Below, piece by piece: positions 37,405 to 47,085 of a stretch of DNA of 64,000 bases. Where the stretch lies: the NCBI GenBank assembly GCA_016183805.1, contig JACPDX010000012.1, forward strand, positions 3,195 through 67,194. The letters are read 5' to 3'. The notes below the pieces were generated by a model. The model did no database searches. It was not told the DNA's origin and was given only the letters and a program-made list of their open reading frames with translations. Numbering within the stretch: position 1 is the stretch's first letter; every line of letters starts with the position of its first letter. The DNA is from Bacteroidota bacterium (GTDB lineage: Bacteria; Bacteroidota; Bacteroidia; Flavobacteriales_E; Vicingaceae). The position numbers and the translations under genes are program-made.

Positions 37405-37417
37405 GTTGGGAGAAGTA

Positions 37418-37852
37418 TTATTCGTTTTTCATTAAATCAAATGAAAACATTCTTAAATCATTTCGTTGAGACCATCCATTCTTGCTCCAAAATAATTGAG
37501 CCTTGTAATTCGTTTCTTTGACCATAACCATACATCTTTTAATGCCAATTTTATATAGTTTTTCTAAGCTTCTCGCAATAAGTTCTTGAGCAATTTGCTT
37601 ATTCCTGTATTTTTCGGATACTGCCAAATGATAGATAAAACCTCTTCTTCCATCATGACCACAGAGAATGGAGCCAATCAATTGATTTTTTTCTGAGTCT
37701 AAGCCAATAAAACTAAATCCTGTATTTCTAATCAAGTACTTTTTTATTTCATCCTCAGAATCACCAATGGTTAAATCAATACCTCTGGTATTTGCCCATA
37801 AATTTATGGCAGACTTAATATGGCTTTCGTTCATTTCAAAATACTGAATCAT
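37418..37852 (-). CDS. GNAT-family N-acetyltransferase, 144 aa
   Basis: Standard single-domain GNAT: beta strand SILCGHDGRRGFIYHLAVSE, acetyl-CoA loop KYRNKQIAQELIARSL (an R/Q-x-x-x-x-A variant), and the C-terminal NYKAQLFWSKNGW. The ATG at 37852 (MIQYFEMNES) is chosen; an upstream in-frame TTG at 37873 has no support. Substrate unknown. An inverted repeat (37886-37945) lies upstream. Confidence 0.85.
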   Translation of the reverse strand: MIQYFEMNESHIKSAINLWANTRGIDLTIGDSEDEIKKYLIRNTGFSFIGLDSEKNQLIGSILCGHDGRRGFIYHLAVSEKYRNKQIAQELIARSLEKLYKIGIKRCMVMVKETNYKAQLFWSKNGWSQRNDLRMFSFDLMKNE

Positions 37853-37885
37853 TCTTTCTTTTATTTCTACCAACTTATTTATACT

Positions 37886-37945
37886 CCTGATTTTGTCAGG
37901 CTAATCTATATGATTTTTTGGGGATTAGCCTGAAAAACTATCAGG
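37886..37945. repeat. Two-level inverted repeat upstream of the GNAT gene
   Basis: CAGGCTAATC (37897-37906) is complementary to GATTAGCCTG (37923-37932), and outside them CCTGA (37886-37890) pairs with TCAGG (37941-37945). It would fold in the 5' leader of the GNAT transcript. It lacks a T tract after either arm. The rest of the 205-bp spacer has nothing else recognisable. Confidence 0.65.
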
Positions 37946-38078
37946 GTTTATATTTCAAAAATAGAAAAAAATATACTACAAATCATCAAAAGAGCTTCTT
38001 ATTAGTTGATTACTTTTGTACTTTCGTGTGTATAAAATTACCTTTGAGGTAAGCTATGGCAAATGCAATGGTAGTGGT

Positions 38079-40079
38079 TTATTTACCAACAATTACAAAT
38101 TCGGTTCTACGATTTTTTGCTTTTCCTTCTTCTGTTTTGTTGTTGGCTATGGGTTTGCTTGAGCCAAAACCTTTGTATGATAATCGTTTGGGTTCGATGT
38201 CTTCCAGTATTAAATAATTATATACTTCTTTTGCTCTGTTTTGCGATAAGATTAGGTTTTCTTTTGCATCACCAACATTATCGGTGTGTCCGTGTATAGC
38301 AATTTTAACAGTAGGGTTTTCTTTTAAAAAAGTGATAAATTCATTCAATACCAACGTAATTTTCGGTGTGATTTCGAACGAATTGGTAGCAAAATTAATA
38401 TTATTGATACGGTAAGCTTCGCCCACTGCAATAGGTTTTATTTCTAATTTTTCTGTTTTTACAGGTTTTCCAATTACAATTTCGTTTGAACTGATTAACT
38501 GAGAACTAAATGCATAACCTTTCTTTTTTGCGGTAAGCATAATATCTTCATCTTTATCCACAGTCATTACAGCTACATATTCCCCTGTTTTTTGGTCAAT
38601 TACTCCTTCAACTTCACGGTTGGTTTTGGTATTTTTCAACATCACTTGAGCTCCTTCAGGAACTTCTCCTTTATTATTTAACATTTCTCCATTTACAAAC
38701 ACTACTTTTTGTGGTCGTGCTTTTTCGTATAAATCGAACGAATAAATATTCAAATCTTTGGTTTCGGGGTCAGATGAACCAAAATAGGCCTTGTCGCCAT
38801 CTCTGTTTACAATAAAACCATGTTCATCGTTTTCAGTATTTATTGGATAACCAATGTTTACCGGTTTAGAGAACTGATTCGTTTGAGGGTCAATTTTTGA
38901 ATAAAAAATATCGTAACCACCTAAACCCAAATGTCCGGTTGATGAAAAATACAAGGTGTAACTATCGGAATGTATAAAAGGTGATTTTTCATCGCCTAAA
39001 GGAGTATTGATGGTTTCTCCAAGATTTATCGGGTCGCCCCATAACCCATTTGGTTGTCGTTCACTTTTGTAAATGTCCATGTTTGGTGCAAAAGGGTCGG
39101 TAACTCTGGTGAAAAACAGCGTTTTGTTATCTGCCGAAATAGAAGGTTGTGCTTCCCAAGTAATTTCGGTATTGATGTTGCTGCCAATAGATTGAAGCTT
39201 AGTCCACTCCCCATCAATTAATTCCGAAAAATAAATGTCAGCGTTATCAAACATTTTGCCTCTTCCGTAAGGATTATTACCACGATAAGGAATCACTTCA
39301 ACAATGGTAATAAATATTATTTTGTTGTTTACCGATATGCTTACTCCTCCTTGAAATTGACCCAAATTAAAAGGACTAGGCATAGGGATTCCGCCACTGA
39401 ACTTGTCTTTGGCTATTTGGCGACTAACCACAAACAATTCTTTATCACCACCATCTAATGAACCTTTTGTTTCATCAGGCATTTTACGGGTAAAATACAA
39501 GAATTTGTTGTCGGGCGAAAGCATGGGTAAATATTCATCTCGTTGAGTGGCAGGGCCCACAACCAGTTCAGGATTGAAGGGTACGGTATCTTTTAATAAA
39601 TTAAAATAAGCATCAATGTTTTGAATTCTATCAAAAGCTTTTCGTTCGTCTTTTTTATAAGCTTTTGGAGAACTTAATATGGTTTGATAATAAGGTTTTG
39701 CTTTACCATATTCTTTTAAACTGTAGTAATAATCGCCCAAATGCATAGGAACATAAAACCCTCTGTATTCAGGGCATATTTCTATAATTTTATTAAAATA
39801 TTCTAATGCTCTATTGATGTGTTGTTGAGCATCCCGTTGGTTATTCGATGTGGCAACCTTACGTTCGTTGATACTTGCTAATTCGTCATATACTTCTAAA
39901 TAATCAGGGTCAACTTTTATAGCTTCAATCAGTGCTTTGTAATAGGTATTGGCATCCGTATTTTTAGCATCATCAACAATTTTCACAGCCTTTTTTTTAG
40001 GTTCAGGACAAGCCTCTTCCTGAGCAAACCCCAAAAAAGAACAAAGTAAAAAACTACCTACAAAAAAACATTTCTTCAT
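38079..40079 (-). CDS. OmpA-family protein with TPR-like and PD40 repeats, 666 aa
   Basis: Signal peptide (ends GFAQ); TPR-like helices (about 25-150); WD40-like PD40 beta-propeller repeats (about 170-470: DEYLPMLSPDNKFLYFTRKM, EAQPSISADNKTLFFTR); a small Ig-like/CarboxypepD-type segment; and a C-terminal OmpA peptidoglycan-binding domain (HGHTDNVGDAKENLILSQNRA, SYKGFGSSKPIANN, NRRTEFVIV). This is the outer-membrane/peptidoglycan anchor type common in gliding and T9SS-bearing Bacteroidota. Start placed at the ATG (MKKC), because the upstream TTG/GTG codons are less likely. Confidence 0.88.
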   Translation of the reverse strand: MKKCFFVGSFLLCSFLGFAQEEACPEPKKKAVKIVDDAKNTDANTYYKALIEAIKVDPDYLEVYDELASINERKVATSNNQRDAQQHINRALEYFNKIIEICPEYRGFYVPMHLGDYYYSLKEYGKAKPYYQTILSSPKAYKKDERKAFDRIQNIDAYFNLLKDTVPFNPELVVGPATQRDEYLPMLSPDNKFLYFTRKMPDETKGSLDGGDKELFVVSRQIAKDKFSGGIPMPSPFNLGQFQGGVSISVNNKIIFITIVEVIPYRGNNPYGRGKMFDNADIYFSELIDGEWTKLQSIGSNINTEITWEAQPSISADNKTLFFTRVTDPFAPNMDIYKSERQPNGLWGDPINLGETINTPLGDEKSPFIHSDSYTLYFSSTGHLGLGGYDIFYSKIDPQTNQFSKPVNIGYPINTENDEHGFIVNRDGDKAYFGSSDPETKDLNIYSFDLYEKARPQKVVFVNGEMLNNKGEVPEGAQVMLKNTKTNREVEGVIDQKTGEYVAVMTVDKDEDIMLTAKKKGYAFSSQLISSNEIVIGKPVKTEKLEIKPIAVGEAYRINNINFATNSFEITPKITLVLNEFITFLKENPTVKIAIHGHTDNVGDAKENLILSQNRAKEVYNYLILEDIEPKRLSYKGFGSSKPIANNKTEEGKAKNRRTEFVIVGK

Positions 40080-40102
40080 CACCAAATCTTAGTCTCTTTA
40101 AT

Positions 40103-41695
40103 TTATTTTTGGGCTTCAGCTTTTGCAATTAATTTATTAGCTTCTTCTTGTGCTTTAGCATCTATTTGGTCAGCTTTTGCATTGGCTTCATTTTCCACTT
40201 TTTGAGCGTTTGTTTCAGCAGAACTTTTTAATTTTTTTCCGGCTTCTTCAGCTAGTTTTTTCTTAATAAAATTACCACCGGCTTCATCAAGCAATTTTTG
40301 TGCCTGTTTAGCAGCTTCTGTTCGAACCAGATTTGCAGCATTTTTTCCTTCTGTTCTCACTTTATTGGATTGATTTTTAGCTTCAGCAACCAATTTAGCA
40401 GCTTCTTCTTTTGCTTTGGCAATAGCTTGTTCTTTGGCTTTATCAATTTCTTCGTTAATTTTCTCTTTTACTTGTTCTTTTACATCATTTACAATACTAC
40501 CTGCAGCACCTTTCAAGCTGGTTGATATTTTTGGGTCAGTAAACGTACCACCAATCAACACATCAATATTTACAAATTCGGCTGCTTTCAAGTTTAATCC
40601 TAAACCGGAAGCTTGTGTATTTAATTTGTTGTATGCATCACTCATCCCTAAATCTTTACTTGGGATTTTTAATGCCATTTTATAATCAATGGTTTGGTCT
40701 AATCCATTAGAACCCGACATGGTTCCGACAGCATTTCCAAGTTTTATGTCAAAAGGTTGGGTGTAAACTCTTCCTTCTTTAATTTCGTAGGTGATGTTGG
40801 TATTGTTTAAGCTGTAATTTTTCAACTTGTCGTTTTTCAGTAGATCAGCCAATTTAACCATCGGTTTAAATTCTCTCACTTCAATATTTTGGGTTTGCAT
40901 GAAACCGCCACCATTTAAGGTTTTTAAATCGGGTTCCATTTTATCGTTTAAAACCCCTTTTACAGCCAGCTTGGTATTAAATTTACCATGGGTGTTTTTT
41001 ACAATTGGTGCCATTTCGGTAACCGAAGTAAAGGTCGATCCAACGGTTTGAACATCAAAATCTTTAATGTTCATATCAAATTTAATTCCCGGAATTTTTG
41101 GGTTGGTAGTTTCGTAATAACCATCCATAACCATACTTCCACCCATTAAATTCATGCTCAGGTTTTGCATGTCAATTTTTTGATCTCTCACTACCAATAA
41201 ACCTTTGGTATTATCAATTTGAATGTTATCGTATATAATTTTTGTAAAAGCTGATGTTAAAGTAAAGTCAATGTTTTTTGGTACTTCAACAACCGAAAGA
41301 GGTTCTTCAGTTTCAGTTGTGCTTGTCGTTGTTGCAGCAGATTCGGTATCACTCATAAATTCGTTAACATCGAGTAGGGTAGAGGTTACATTAAATTTAC
41401 CAGTTAATACTTGGTCGTCGGCAAAAACATACGATAAAATATTATCAATTCTACCGTTGGCTTGTAAATCAGTTTTACCAATTTTCGCATCAAAAGCAGC
41501 CAATTCAACATGTTGTGGCGAAAAGTTTAAACTCATTACATTCAACATCACATCATAAGGAAGCGAATCTGACTTGTACAACATGTTTTCTAATTTCATG
41601 TTTCCTTCGGCATTAAAATCTTGGTATTGTTCTTTTTCAATCGACGACATTTTTCCTTTAATGCTTACGTCAGAAGTAAAAACACCCAACACCAT
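40103..41695 (-). CDS. AsmA-like protein, C-terminal fragment of a split gene
   Basis: From TSDVSIKGKMSSIEKEQYQDFNA onward this matches the C-terminal AsmA-like region (FTLTSAFTKIIYDNIQIDNTKG, GVLNDKMEPDLKTLNGGGFMQT). The last about 120 residues are an Ala/Lys/Glu-rich coiled-coil tail. The ATG used (MVLGVF) is in the junction region and is not a natural start. Reading frame and continuity with 41670-42731 are lost at about 41680, where DNA reads GGTGTTGGGTGTT. Confidence 0.75.
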   Translation of the reverse strand: MVLGVFTSDVSIKGKMSSIEKEQYQDFNAEGNMKLENMLYKSDSLPYDVMLNVMSLNFSPQHVELAAFDAKIGKTDLQANGRIDNILSYVFADDQVLTGKFNVTSTLLDVNEFMSDTESAATTTSTTETEEPLSVVEVPKNIDFTLTSAFTKIIYDNIQIDNTKGLLVVRDQKIDMQNLSMNLMGGSMVMDGYYETTNPKIPGIKFDMNIKDFDVQTVGSTFTSVTEMAPIVKNTHGKFNTKLAVKGVLNDKMEPDLKTLNGGGFMQTQNIEVREFKPMVKLADLLKNDKLKNYSLNNTNITYEIKEGRVYTQPFDIKLGNAVGTMSGSNGLDQTIDYKMALKIPSKDLGMSDAYNKLNTQASGLGLNLKAAEFVNIDVLIGGTFTDPKISTSLKGAAGSIVNDVKEQVKEKINEEIDKAKEQAIAKAKEEAAKLVAEAKNQSNKVRTEGKNAANLVRTEAAKQAQKLLDEAGGNFIKKKLAEEAGKKLKSSAETNAQKVENEANAKADQIDAKAQEEANKLIAKAEAQK

Positions 41696-42731
41696 CTTTG
41701 TTATCGATCCGTAAATCCACCTGAATATTATTTACTGATTTTGGCACATCAGGATATTTAAACATGGCGTTCTCGATAATCAGTTTTAATGCAAATGCAG
41801 GTAATTTATTTTCGGCATATACTCCTTTTGCAAAACCGTCTAACGCTAATTTTCCAGAAGTTTTTACACTTTTAAAATCAGTCATATAAACAGCAGGAAC
41901 CATCGAAAGAATATTTTTAAAGTCTGTTTTCTTCGCATTAAATTTAATGTCCATATCAATATCGTCGGTTGGCATAGCCACCCAACCATCTAAACCAAGA
42001 ATTAACTCATTGATAGTAAATTCGTTTTCTTTAAAAGTGTATTTTGAGTTAGCTAAATCAGCATCTATATCAGCTTTAGCCTCAATTTTTGCATTTTTCA
42101 TGTAATTAACGCCGTCCATTTGAAGGTTTAAGGTATCAATAGTAGTAATCGTTTTTAATGTTGTAAAATAAGCAGTCATATCACCACTTAAATTAAAGTT
42201 TAATCCAATAATTTCCGTCAGTAAATTCATGGTTTCGTCTTTATAAATGATACGAGCATTGGTAATGGTTAAATCTTTTAAACCCAATTTAAAGTTAGAT
42301 GGTTCTTCAACTGTTGTAACCGTATCTTCCTCCGTTGCTTTCATGATGTCCCAGTTGGCGGTACTATCGGCTAAAACTATAGCATTAATAGTTGGATTAG
42401 AAATATTGATTGTTTTTACATTAATTTCTGAACCACTTATTACACTCATGATATCAACTCTTAAGGTCAAATTTTTAATGTCTGCCAATGCAATTCCTTC
42501 AAATTTATCAACACCAACCACAGAAACATCATTGATAGAAAAATTAAAATCAGGAAATGTGCTGAGTAAACCCATATCAAAATCGCCAAAATCGACTTTT
42601 GCATTCAACATGTTATTGGTTTCTTCTTTAACCATTTCTATGATTTTTCCTTTAAAAATAAAAGGGAGTGAAATGATAATTAATAATAATGCAAGGAAAG
42701 TGAATCCAAATATTTTAAGTGCTTTTTTCAT
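41670..42731 (-). CDS. AsmA-like protein, N-terminal fragment of a split gene
   Basis: Starts with a membrane anchor (FTFLALLLIIISLPFIFKG) and continues with the AsmA N-terminal pattern (LNAKVDFGDFDMGLLSTFPDF, LTLRVDIMSVISGSEINVKTI). AsmA-like proteins bridge the periplasm and are linked to lipid transport and outer-membrane homeostasis. It ends IDNKDGVGCFYF-stop where the family normally continues with a segment before the SVSFKGKMS-like block. A DNA deletion of perhaps 60 codons with a frame change is inferred. Together the fragments cover 40103-42731. Confidence 0.75.
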   Translation of the reverse strand: MKKALKIFGFTFLALLLIIISLPFIFKGKIIEMVKEETNNMLNAKVDFGDFDMGLLSTFPDFNFSINDVSVVGVDKFEGIALADIKNLTLRVDIMSVISGSEINVKTINISNPTINAIVLADSTANWDIMKATEEDTVTTVEEPSNFKLGLKDLTITNARIIYKDETMNLLTEIIGLNFNLSGDMTAYFTTLKTITTIDTLNLQMDGVNYMKNAKIEAKADIDADLANSKYTFKENEFTINELILGLDGWVAMPTDDIDMDIKFNAKKTDFKNILSMVPAVYMTDFKSVKTSGKLALDGFAKGVYAENKLPAFALKLIIENAMFKYPDVPKSVNNIQVDLRIDNKDGVGCFYF

Positions 42732-42876
42732 TTGTATAAGGTTTTAGTCTTTATTTAAACGTGTGATAAAATTAATGTTTTTTTGAGTTAATAAATGGTG
42801 ATTATTTTTTCCGTTTTGAAAAAAAACCACATAAAAACGAATCATTCAACAATAAAGTAAATGTACTTGAATAAAA

Positions 42877-44184
42877 TTAATTTGTTCGATGATAATTATC
42901 ACTCCAATTTTTCACTTTTGGTTGGTGTAATTTTCCTACCGAATTTGCCACTATCATTGCAACAGCAGCATCACCAGTTACATTAACCGTTGTTCTACAC
43001 ATGTCTAATGGTCGGTCGATGGCAAAAATTAATGCCAATCCTGCCTCAGGAATTCCTGCCTGACCAAGAACAATAACCAACATAACCATTCCTGCACCAG
43101 GAACAGCAGCCGAACCAATAGAAGCCAAGGTTGCGGTAACAATAATGCCGAGCTGAGCCGTAAAACTTAAATCCATTCCAAAGGTTTGAGCAATAAAAAC
43201 AGCAGCAACAGCTTGGTATAAACTGGTTCCATCCATGTTTATGGTAGCTCCGATGGGTAAAACAAAACTTGCCACTTCTTCATCAACTCCTAAATGTTCT
43301 TGAACTCTTTCCATGGTAACGGGTAAAGTAGCAGCACTCGAACTGGTCGAAAAAGCTAATAATTGTGCTGGTGCAATTCCTTTAAAAAAGAAACTAGGCG
43401 ATTTTTTAGCAAATACCTTAACAATAATTGCATAAACTGCCATCATAATCACTAATCCTAAAACAACAGAAAAGGCATACCACAATAAAGCTTTAAATAA
43501 ATCTATACTTGGCGATTCTGCTACCAATGTGGCCAACAATGCAAAAACTCCAAAAGGTGCAGCTAACATAATTAAATCGATAAGTTTTAGAATCACTTCA
43601 TTTAACCCATCAAAAAAATCTTTTACCGGTTTCGATTTATCAGCAGGAATTAAAATCAAACCGATGCCAAAAAATATAGCAAAGACAATAATTTGCAGCA
43701 TGTTTCCATTATCAGAAGCTGCTGAAATAATATTATCAGGGACTAAATCTTGTAATGCTTGGAGTGGTCCAGCATCTTGTTGTTTTAATGCAGCTTCTTT
43801 TTTCTGAGCAGCATCTTCTTTATAATTTTCTAATAATTCTGTTCTGGTTTGTTCGGAAATACTGTTGCCAGGCTGAACAATGTTAACTATCGCTAAACCG
43901 ATAGAAACGGCTAAAACTGTTGTTGTGATGTAAATTAAAATGGTTCTTCCTCCAATTTTAGATAATTTAGAAATGTCTTTTAAATCGGAGACTCCTTTTA
44001 TTAATGAAGCTAAGATTAGAGGAACTGCAATCAATTTAAGAGCATTGATAAATATTTTTCCGAAAGGTTTAATCCAGTCTTTAATAAACTCAGCTCCCCA
44101 AGAGAATTGAATCAAAAAAATAGCAAGTAGTACCCCCAACACCATTCCTATTAATATTTTCCAATGTAAAGCTAGTTTTTTCAT
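42877..44184 (-). CDS. Dicarboxylate/amino acid:cation symporter (DAACS/SDF family), 435 aa
   Basis: Eight helices plus two re-entrant hairpins: the serine-rich HP1 FSTSSSAATLPVTMERV, the helix 7 motif GATINMDGTSLYQ (NMDGT, Na/substrate site), and the HP2/helix 8 end PLDMCRTTVNVTGDAAVAM. Likely transports C4-dicarboxylates or glutamate/aspartate with Na or H. It is 16 bp downstream of aroC on the same strand. Confidence 0.93.
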   Translation of the reverse strand: MKKLALHWKILIGMVLGVLLAIFLIQFSWGAEFIKDWIKPFGKIFINALKLIAVPLILASLIKGVSDLKDISKLSKIGGRTILIYITTTVLAVSIGLAIVNIVQPGNSISEQTRTELLENYKEDAAQKKEAALKQQDAGPLQALQDLVPDNIISAASDNGNMLQIIVFAIFFGIGLILIPADKSKPVKDFFDGLNEVILKLIDLIMLAAPFGVFALLATLVAESPSIDLFKALLWYAFSVVLGLVIMMAVYAIIVKVFAKKSPSFFFKGIAPAQLLAFSTSSSAATLPVTMERVQEHLGVDEEVASFVLPIGATINMDGTSLYQAVAAVFIAQTFGMDLSFTAQLGIIVTATLASIGSAAVPGAGMVMLVIVLGQAGIPEAGLALIFAIDRPLDMCRTTVNVTGDAAVAMIVANSVGKLHQPKVKNWSDNYHRTN

Positions 44185-44200
44185 TTTTGGGTTGATGAGT

Positions 44201-45280
44201 TTATAATTTTACAGTTCTGTTTAATAAAAGATGATCGACAATAACCAAAGCAGCCATTGCTTCAACAATGGGAACAGCACGAGGCAAAACACAAGGGTCG
44301 TGGCGACCTTTACCCATTATCTCTGTTTCGTTCAAATCAACATCAACAGTTTGTTGTTTTTGCATAATAGTGGCAATAGGTTTGAATGCTACTCTAAAAA
44401 AAATATCTTCGCCATTACTTATCCCACCTTGAATTCCACCTGAATTATTGGTTTTGGTTTTCACCTTTTTATTGTCCACATAAAAAGCATCGTTATGCTC
44501 AGAGCCCTTTTGAGTAGTGCCAGAAAACCCAGAACCAAACTCAAAACCTTTACTTGCATTGATGCTTAACATGGCTTTTGCCAAATCAGCTTCCAATCTA
44601 TCAAAAATAGGGCTACCCAAACCAACAGGAACTTTTTGAATCACACAACTAACAACTCCACCAATAGTATCGCCTTCTTTTCTGATTTTATCGATAAAAT
44701 TAAACATGGCATCTACCACGTTTTCATCGGCACACCTTACCGGGTTTTTATAAGTTTGTTCTAAATTTAATTGTTGATAATTTTTTAGAGAAACAATTTC
44801 TCCAACTTGCGAAACATAAGCGTTAACTGAAATTCCATAATGTTTTAACATCAATTGAGCTATAGCACCACCAACCACTCTACAAGCAGTTTCTCGAGCA
44901 GAACTTCTTCCACCACCTCGATAATCTCTTATTCCATATTTTGATTGATAAGTATAATCGGCATGAGAGGGTCTAAATTTATCTTTAATGTGTTCATAAT
45001 CATTCGATTTTTGGTCGTCATTTTTTATGATAAATCCAATGGGTGTACCGGTTGTAACCCCTTCAAAAATTCCGCTAAAAAATTCTATGGTATCGCTTTC
45101 TTTGCGTTGAGTGGTAATTTTTGATTGCCCAGGTTTTCTTCTGTCTAATTGTAGTTGTATAAAATCAGCATCCAATGTCAATCCTGCAGGACAGCCGTCA
45201 ATAACACCTCCAATGGCAACACCATGTGATTCCCCAAAAGTGGTTAATTTAAAGATATGTCCAAAAGAATTTCCGCTCAT
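44201..45280 (-). CDS. aroC: Chorismate synthase, 359 aa
   Basis: AroC makes chorismate from EPSP using reduced FMN. Signature motifs: N-terminal [18 protein letters not shown], then [33 protein letters not shown], and the C-terminal [18 protein letters not shown]. Length is normal. A TATTTTTG element at 45291-45298 (minus strand) lies 10 nt from the ATG. It is divergent from hutI and upstream of a dicarboxylate symporter gene. Confidence 0.97.
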   Translation of the reverse strand: MSGNSFGHIFKLTTFGESHGVAIGGVIDGCPAGLTLDADFIQLQLDRRKPGQSKITTQRKESDTIEFFSGIFEGVTTGTPIGFIIKNDDQKSNDYEHIKDKFRPSHADYTYQSKYGIRDYRGGGRSSARETACRVVGGAIAQLMLKHYGISVNAYVSQVGEIVSLKNYQQLNLEQTYKNPVRCADENVVDAMFNFIDKIRKEGDTIGGVVSCVIQKVPVGLGSPIFDRLEADLAKAMLSINASKGFEFGSGFSGTTQKGSEHNDAFYVDNKKVKTKTNNSGGIQGGISNGEDIFFRVAFKPIATIMQKQQTVDVDLNETEIMGKGRHDPCVLPRAVPIVEAMAALVIVDHLLLNRTVKL

Positions 45281-45290
45281 AAAAGTATTT

Positions 45291-45298
45291 CAAAAATA
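45291..45298 (-). promoter_or_regulatory. Putative -7 element for aroC
   Basis: Minus strand reads TATTTTTG (TAnnTTTG), 10 nt before the aroC ATG at 45280. Confidence 0.4.
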
Positions 45299-45368
45299 AG
45301 GCTAAAAAAGGAACATTTATAAGGCTCTTTCATTTTTTTACTAACTTCGAAGCATCAAAGTAAATGTA

Positions 45369-46628
45369 ATGGGAAAAATACTCATCAAAAATATTAAAGA
45401 ACTGGTACAGGTTTTAGAACCAACAGTAAAAAAGCTTTCAGGAAAAGAAATGGCAACTCTATCTACCATTAAAGATGCTTGGTTAGCTATTGAAGATAAT
45501 TTGATTGTAGGATATGGTAAAATGGAAAGTTGGGAGGGTGTTTCGGATTGGACAAATCTTGAAGTGATTGATGCAACAGGGAAAATGGTTTTTCCAACTT
45601 GGTGCGATTCGCATACTCATTTGGTTTTTGCAGCAAGCAGGGAAGAAGAATTTGTAGATAGAATTAAAGGATTAACTTACCAAGAAATTGCAGCAAAAGG
45701 TGGTGGAATATTAAATTCTGCAAAAAAACTTCAAAATACATCCGAAGAAGAACTGTATCAAAATGCTTTAATAAGAATAAAAGAGATTCAGTTAATGGGG
45801 ACTGGAGCTGTTGAAATTAAAAGTGGTTACGGGCTTTCGATAGAAGCTGAATTAAAAATGTTACGAGTAATAAAACGATTAAAAGAAACTTGTAATTTAA
45901 CCATAAAATCAACTTTTTTGGGAGCTCATGCCATTCCTGTTGAATACGCAGCAAACAGAACAGCTTACATTGATTTAATTATCAATGAGATGTTACCGAA
46001 GATAAAGGAAGAAAAACTGGCTGATTATATTGATGTGTTTTGTGAAACCAACTATTATACACCCGAAGAAACCAATCGGATTTTGGAAGCTGGAGCAAAA
46101 ATTGGGCTTTTACCAAAAATACACGTTAACCAATTTACTAGTATTGGTGGCATTCAGGTTGGGATTAAAAACAAAGCTCGTTCGGTTGACCATTTAGAAG
46201 TAATGACAGCACAAGACATTTTAGATTTATCCAAATCAGATGTTATGCCAACGTTATTACCTTCGTGTTCATTCTTTTTAAACATTCCTTATGCTCCGGC
46301 AAGAGAATTAATTAATAATGGTTTGCCCATAGCTTTAGCAACCGATTTTAATCCTGGTTCAACGCCTTCAGGTAACATGAATTTCGTATTATCTCTTGCT
46401 TGCATATATCTGAAATTAACTCCCGAAGAAGCTATTAACGCAGCAACTATTAACGCTGCTTATGCAATGGGGTTAGAAAATACTCATGGCAGCATTACCA
46501 TTGGCAAAAAAGCAAACATCTTTATTACAAAAGAAATTTCGAGTATTTCTTTTGTACCTTATTACTTTGGAAATAATAGGGTTGAACAGGTATTTATAAA
46601 TGGAAAAAATACTAGCCTAATTGTCTAG
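45369..46628 (+). CDS. hutI: Imidazolonepropionase, 419 aa
   Basis: HutI hydrolyses imidazolone-5-propionate in histidine degradation. Metal-dependent amidohydrolase motifs: CDSHTHLVFAASREEEF (HxH), TGAVEIKSGYGLS, FLGAHAIPVEY, KIHVNQFTSIGGI with the metal His, and ATDFNPGSTPS (metal Asp). Length is normal. No other hut genes are present here. A TAACTTCG near-promoter (45341-45348) is upstream. Its 3' end overlaps that of the convergent lipoprotein gene by 12 bp. Confidence 0.95.
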   Translation: MGKILIKNIKELVQVLEPTVKKLSGKEMATLSTIKDAWLAIEDNLIVGYGKMESWEGVSDWTNLEVIDATGKMVFPTWCDSHTHLVFAASREEEFVDRIKGLTYQEIAAKGGGILNSAKKLQNTSEEELYQNALIRIKEIQLMGTGAVEIKSGYGLSIEAELKMLRVIKRLKETCNLTIKSTFLGAHAIPVEYAANRTAYIDLIINEMLPKIKEEKLADYIDVFCETNYYTPEETNRILEAGAKIGLLPKIHVNQFTSIGGIQVGIKNKARSVDHLEVMTAQDILDLSKSDVMPTLLPSCSFFLNIPYAPARELINNGLPIALATDFNPGSTPSGNMNFVLSLACIYLKLTPEEAINAATINAAYAMGLENTHGSITIGKKANIFITKEISSISFVPYYFGNNRVEQVFINGKNTSLIV

Positions 46629-47018
46629 TATTCTATAAACGACAATATATTCTCCGGAACGACCTTTTATAGATTGGCTTTTATCTATTATTGAACCAGA
46701 TTTATTAGCCTCCCAAGAACCATTCTTAATTTCTCCTTTAATTTTTATCTTTTTATTAAGGTATTTTAGTAATTTTTCTTCGGAAACGTACCCTTCATCA
46801 AACTTTACAAAATATTTCTTTTCACCTATTAATAAAATCGTTTCTTTTAAACTACTGTCCGTTCTAGTCTTTCTTCTTTGTCCGACAACTACAAAGAATT
46901 CATTCTTCTTTAGATTGTTTTCAACAGTTTGTTTTGTTTCAGAATTAGTTAATACATCTGCCTGAGTTTTGCAAGAAAACAATAGAATTGAAAGTGTTAT
47001 AATTTGAATTATTCTCAT
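46617..47018 (-). CDS. Small lipoprotein of unknown function, 133 aa
   Basis: Lipobox LLFSCKTQ with Cys16, then a basic/charged middle (VVVGQRRKTRTDSSLKETILLIG) and a short beta pattern resembling an OB-type segment (NKKIKIKGEIKNGSWEANKSG). No family is recognised. It follows the T9SS gene upstream on the same strand but a strong terminator separates them, so it likely has its own promoter. Confidence 0.65.
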   Translation of the reverse strand: MRIIQIITLSILLFSCKTQADVLTNSETKQTVENNLKKNEFFVVVGQRRKTRTDSSLKETILLIGEKKYFVKFDEGYVSEEKLLKYLNKKIKIKGEIKNGSWEANKSGSIIDKSQSIKGRSGEYIVVYRILDN

Positions 47019-47032
47019 AAATAATACATATA

Positions 47033-47060
47033 AAAAGGCTCTACATTTGTAGAGCCTTTT
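47033..47060 (-). terminator. Strong, potentially bidirectional terminator
   Basis: AAAAGGCTCTACA (47033-47045) pairs perfectly with TGTAGAGCCTTTT (47048-47060). On the minus strand the stem is followed by TTTTATAT and lies... upstream of 47018, i.e. after the gene that ends at 47086 when read leftward. It terminates the T9SS gene. Confidence 0.85.
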
Positions 47061-47085
47061 CTTTATAATCGAAAAAGATTATGAA

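Noticed and set aside
42247-42747. 166-codon plus-strand open frame opposite the AsmA-like gene
   Set aside because: It lies wholly antisense to a recognisable protein-coding frame and has no domain, promoter or start context of its own.
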